Part shown: piece after piece, positions 38,927 through 40,506 of the stretch
How the letters are laid out: each line of letters opens with the position of its first letter
Position numbering within the stretch: position 1 is the stretch's first letter
Source: Chloroflexota bacterium
Lineage (GTDB): Bacteria; Chloroflexota; Dehalococcoidia; SM23-28-2; RBG-16-64-32
Length of the DNA: 40,506 nucleotides
Direction of reading: 5' to 3'
Assembly: GCA_005882715.1 (NCBI GenBank)
Contig: VBEI01000005.1
Coordinates: forward strand, 1 to 40,506
Translations under genes and position numbers: made by a program
Notes under the pieces: model-generated
What the model was told of the DNA's origin: nothing
The model's input: only the letters and a program-made list of their open reading frames with translations
The model's database searches: none

Positions 38927-39630
38927 CCACGAATGACCTGGAATCAGCACAGGATGCTAGCACGATGATCGGTATCATCGGCGCCGGCAACCTTGGACAG
39001 GCCTTGGCGCGCACGGCGCTGCGGGCCGCCCGGAAGGTCGTGATCTCGAACAGCCGCGGCCCTGAATCTCTGGCACCAGTGGTCGCCGCTCTCGGCGCGG
39101 GCGTGTCGGCCGGCACGGTCCGTGAGGCGGCGGCAGCCAGCATCGTCGCAATCGCGGTGCCGTGGAGCAGCGTCCCCACAGCCGTCAGCGGGTTGCAATG
39201 GCACGGCCAGACTGTCATCGACGCGACGAACGCGTGGGACGCCGAACTCGGCGGCCGCACCTCCAGCGAGCTCGTCGCCGATCTCGTCCCGGGTGCCCGG
39301 CTGGTAAAGGCCGCAAACACGCTTTGGGCGGAGGTCCTGGGCGCCGATCCCCACGAGGCGGGCGGCCGTCGCGTGATCTTCCTGTCCGGCGACGACGCCG
39401 CGGCCAAGGCCTCGGTCGTCGAGCTGTTCGACGCCGCCGGCTTCTTCGTGATCGATGTCGGTGACCTGGTGACGGGCGGACGCATGCAACAGCAGGGGGC
39501 CCCCTGTCAGGTCAAAACCTCGTGGGGCTTGCCCCAGTCAGATAGCGAGGCTCAGCGAGGTCCCGCCCGCAGGACGGGCCTCTGGGAGAAAGCAAATTGT
39601 CGAGGCACGATTGTGAGGAGAGAACAATGA
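38923..39630 (+). CDS. NADPH-dependent F420 reductase-like dinucleotide-binding protein, frameshifted near the C-terminus
   Basis: Rossmann N-terminus IGIIGAGNLGQALARTAL with NSRGPESL as the NADP-type loop, then IVAIAVPWSSV, VIDATNAWD, LVKAANTLWAEVLG and FVIDVGDLVTGGRMQQQ. This is the F420-oxidoreductase-like family, oxidoreductases or reductive partners using NADP(H). After Gln-Gln-Gln the frame reads an unlikely tail to 39630. Adding one G to the five-G run at 39495-39499 gives QQQGGPLSGQNLVGLAPVR and a stop at 39545, which matches the family's usual GGPLSG ending. So the sequence has lost one base (mutation or homopolymer error). The ATG at 38923 has a perfect AGGAGG site. Confidence 0.8.
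   Translation: MTTNDLESAQDASTMIGIIGAGNLGQALARTALRAARKVVISNSRGPESLAPVVAALGAGVSAGTVREAAAASIVAIAVPWSSVPTAVSGLQWHGQTVIDATNAWDAELGGRTSSELVADLVPGARLVKAANTLWAEVLGADPHEAGGRRVIFLSGDDAAAKASVVELFDAAGFFVIDVGDLVTGGRMQQQGAPCQVKTSWGLPQSDSEAQRGPARRTGLWEKANCRGTIVRREQ
39557..39582 (+). terminator. Hairpin just after the corrected end of the reductase gene
   Basis: GAGG-T-CCCG (39557-39565) pairs with CGGG-CCTC (39575-39582), one bulged T, no T-run. Its position 12 bases after the frame-corrected stop at 39545 supports that stop. Confidence 0.35.
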
Positions 39631-39722
39631 TCGAGAAGCATATTGAGCGGACCGCGGACAGCAGCGAAGAAGGGACTCCGCCGGGTTGCTCTTCGAAGAA
39701 AAAGCAGAGGGCGTCCCAATGA
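39627..39722 (+). CDS. Possible 31-residue ORF coupled to the CDGSH gene
   Basis: ATG at 39627 with a canonical GAGGAG site six bases upstream; its TGA overlaps the CDGSH ATG (ATGA at 39719). The peptide is charged with a basic end (CSSKKKQRASQ) and no recognisable domain. The good ribosome site makes it more credible than the other small ORF. It may serve mainly to load ribosomes for the CDGSH gene. Confidence 0.4.
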   Translation: MIEKHIERTADSSEEGTPPGCSSKKKQRASQ

Positions 39723-40399
39723 CGCGGAAGGTTACCGTAACCCGAAACGGCCCCTACGTGGTTGAAGGCGCCATCCCGCTAGCCAATCAGACTATAGAAA
39801 GCGACTCCGAAGGCGGGTCCCGGGAGTGGCTTGAGGGACCAACGTTCGAGGTCGACGAAGTGTATAACCTCTGTCGCTGCGGGCAATCGTCGAACAAGCC
39901 GTTTTGTGACAGTACACACCTCAAGGTCGGGTTCGATGGTACCGAAACGGCCTCGAGGGCTCCGTATCTCGATCAAGCGGATGTCTTTGAGGGCCCGGCG
40001 ATGGATTTGACCGACGCTCAGCCGCTCTGTGCGAGCGGCCGATTCTGCGATCCCGACGGTAGCATTTGGAACCTGATCGAGCAGACCGACGACCCCGACG
40101 CAGTCAAGAAAGTGAAGCACCAGAGTGGTCATTGCCCGTCCGGGCGGCTGGTGGTCTGGGACAAGGCCACGAGGCAGCCGTACGAGCCGGTCTTCGAGCC
40201 TTCGATCGGCCTCGTCCAGGACCCGGTCGCGGGCGTCAGCGGTCCGATCTGGCTGAGGGGTGGGGTAACCATTGAATCAGCAGACGGCGCGGCCTACGAG
40301 ATACGGAACCGAGTTACCCTCTGTCGCTGCGGCGCCTCCAACAACAAGCCCTTCTGCGATGGTTCACACATCACGATCGGCTTCCAGGACGGCTCATGA
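39719..40399 (+). CDS. Double-CDGSH iron-sulfur protein with central divergent Fe-S module
   Basis: 226 residues. Two CDGSH-type [2Fe-2S] motifs with full Cys3-His sets: LCRCGQSSNKPFCDSTH (about 51-67) and LCRCGASNNKPFCDGSH (about 202-218). Between them lies a Cys-containing segment (LCASGRFCDPDGSIW...GHCPSGRL) like a divergent ferredoxin domain. Soluble. Proteins of this layout bind redox-active 2Fe-2S clusters; their cellular role is poorly known. The start is ATG 39719, with N-terminus RKVTVTRNGPYVVEGAIPL; an in-frame TTG at 39686 would add 11 residues. It overlaps the small upstream ORF and the following gene by ATGA, suggesting an operon with the reductase-like and hydrolase-like proteins. 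Confidence 0.88.
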   Translation: MTRKVTVTRNGPYVVEGAIPLANQTIESDSEGGSREWLEGPTFEVDEVYNLCRCGQSSNKPFCDSTHLKVGFDGTETASRAPYLDQADVFEGPAMDLTDAQPLCASGRFCDPDGSIWNLIEQTDDPDAVKKVKHQSGHCPSGRLVVWDKATRQPYEPVFEPSIGLVQDPVAGVSGPIWLRGGVTIESADGAAYEIRNRVTLCRCGASNNKPFCDGSHITIGFQDGS

Positions 40400-40506
40400 A
40401 CGGCCGGCGTGGCGCGCCAGACGGAGCTCTTCGCATTGCGGGCCAGCCGCCGAACCTCCCGGATGGATTCACCGACACCTTTACCAGCCGATACATCGAC
40501 ACAAAG
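40396..40506 (+). CDS. Start of a probable alpha/beta hydrolase (3' truncated by window edge)
   Basis: ATG at 40396 overlaps the CDGSH stop (ATGA) and the frame stays open to the window end, giving 37 codons. The segment LPDGFTDTFTSRYIDT resembles the N-terminus of epoxide-hydrolase-like alpha/beta hydrolases (PxGFTDTFTSRYVDT..., recalled). The catalytic triad lies outside the window. Confidence 0.45.
   Translation, partial: MNGRRGAPDGALRIAGQPPNLPDGFTDTFTSRYIDTK

Noticed and set aside
39627..39630. ATGA overlap between the frameshifted reductase frame and the next small ORF as evidence that the long tail is real
   Set aside because: The frame-corrected C-terminus matches the family and is followed by a hairpin, so the overlap at the end of the wrong frame is probably coincidence.
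1..40506. CRISPR arrays, tRNAs, rRNAs, transposases or integrases
   Set aside because: No regularly spaced repeats, no tRNA-like cloverleaf other than the tmRNA ends, and no transposase or integrase motifs were found on either strand.

Overview
This is a high-GC (roughly 60-65%), densely packed bacterial window. The gene content fits a Chloroflexota genome, possibly near Dehalococcoidia: a core MetE-type methionine synthase without the usual N-domain, an Agl23-like membrane protein fused to an NHL propeller, Rcp1-like phosphorelay components and several TTG/GTG starts. That placement rests on family recognition, not on a marker tree. Most of the window is chromosomal core (smc, ftsY, nuoE/nuoF, mutS, mutL, ctpA, smpB, ssrA) with signalling cassettes set between housekeeping genes. 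The last ~6.5 kb, after ssrA, looks accessory.

Layout. 1-4143: 3' end of smc, then a PAS-only protein, a metallo-beta-lactamase-fold hydrolase and a degenerate receiver, then ftsY. 4372-9302: two large GT-C-type membrane proteins, the second with a C-terminal six-bladed NHL propeller. 9398-11862: an orphan NuoE/NuoF diaphorase pair. 11926-15981: two paralogous soluble sensor-regulators (PAS3-LuxR and GAF-PAS3-LuxR) with strikingly structured leader and intergenic RNA/DNA. 16245-25912: mutS and mutL on the + strand, separated by a minus-strand phosphorelay operon (membrane PAS histidine kinase, Rcp1-like regulator, two receiver-GGDEF proteins). 25992-29816 (minus): an ADP-forming acyl-CoA synthetase alpha-type protein and two MetE-like proteins that together resemble a split MetE. 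30288-33835: ctpA-like protease, smpB, a minus-strand TadG-like pilus-associated protein and the tmRNA gene. 34251-40506: a LAL-type LuxR ATPase gene broken by an in-frame amber, a DHA2 drug-efflux transporter, an F420/NADP-type dinucleotide-binding protein with a one-base frameshift at a G-run, a double-CDGSH iron-sulfur protein and the start of a probable alpha/beta hydrolase.

How they work together. The signalling genes (two LuxR sensors, kinase, Rcp1-like regulator, two diguanylate cyclases) suggest heavy investment in PAS/GAF sensing and c-di-GMP. smpB and ssrA supply trans-translation (tag inferred as GRTNQYALAA), and ctpA is a candidate protease for envelope quality control. MutL carries the complete endonuclease motif, so mismatch repair here should be of the MutH-independent type. 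The most unusual signals are non-coding: a predicted three-way-junction leader before the first LuxR sensor, three tandem hairpins with compensatory changes before the second, and a possible Shine-Dalgarno-masking alternative helix. All RNA structures were read by eye and have not been folded computationally.
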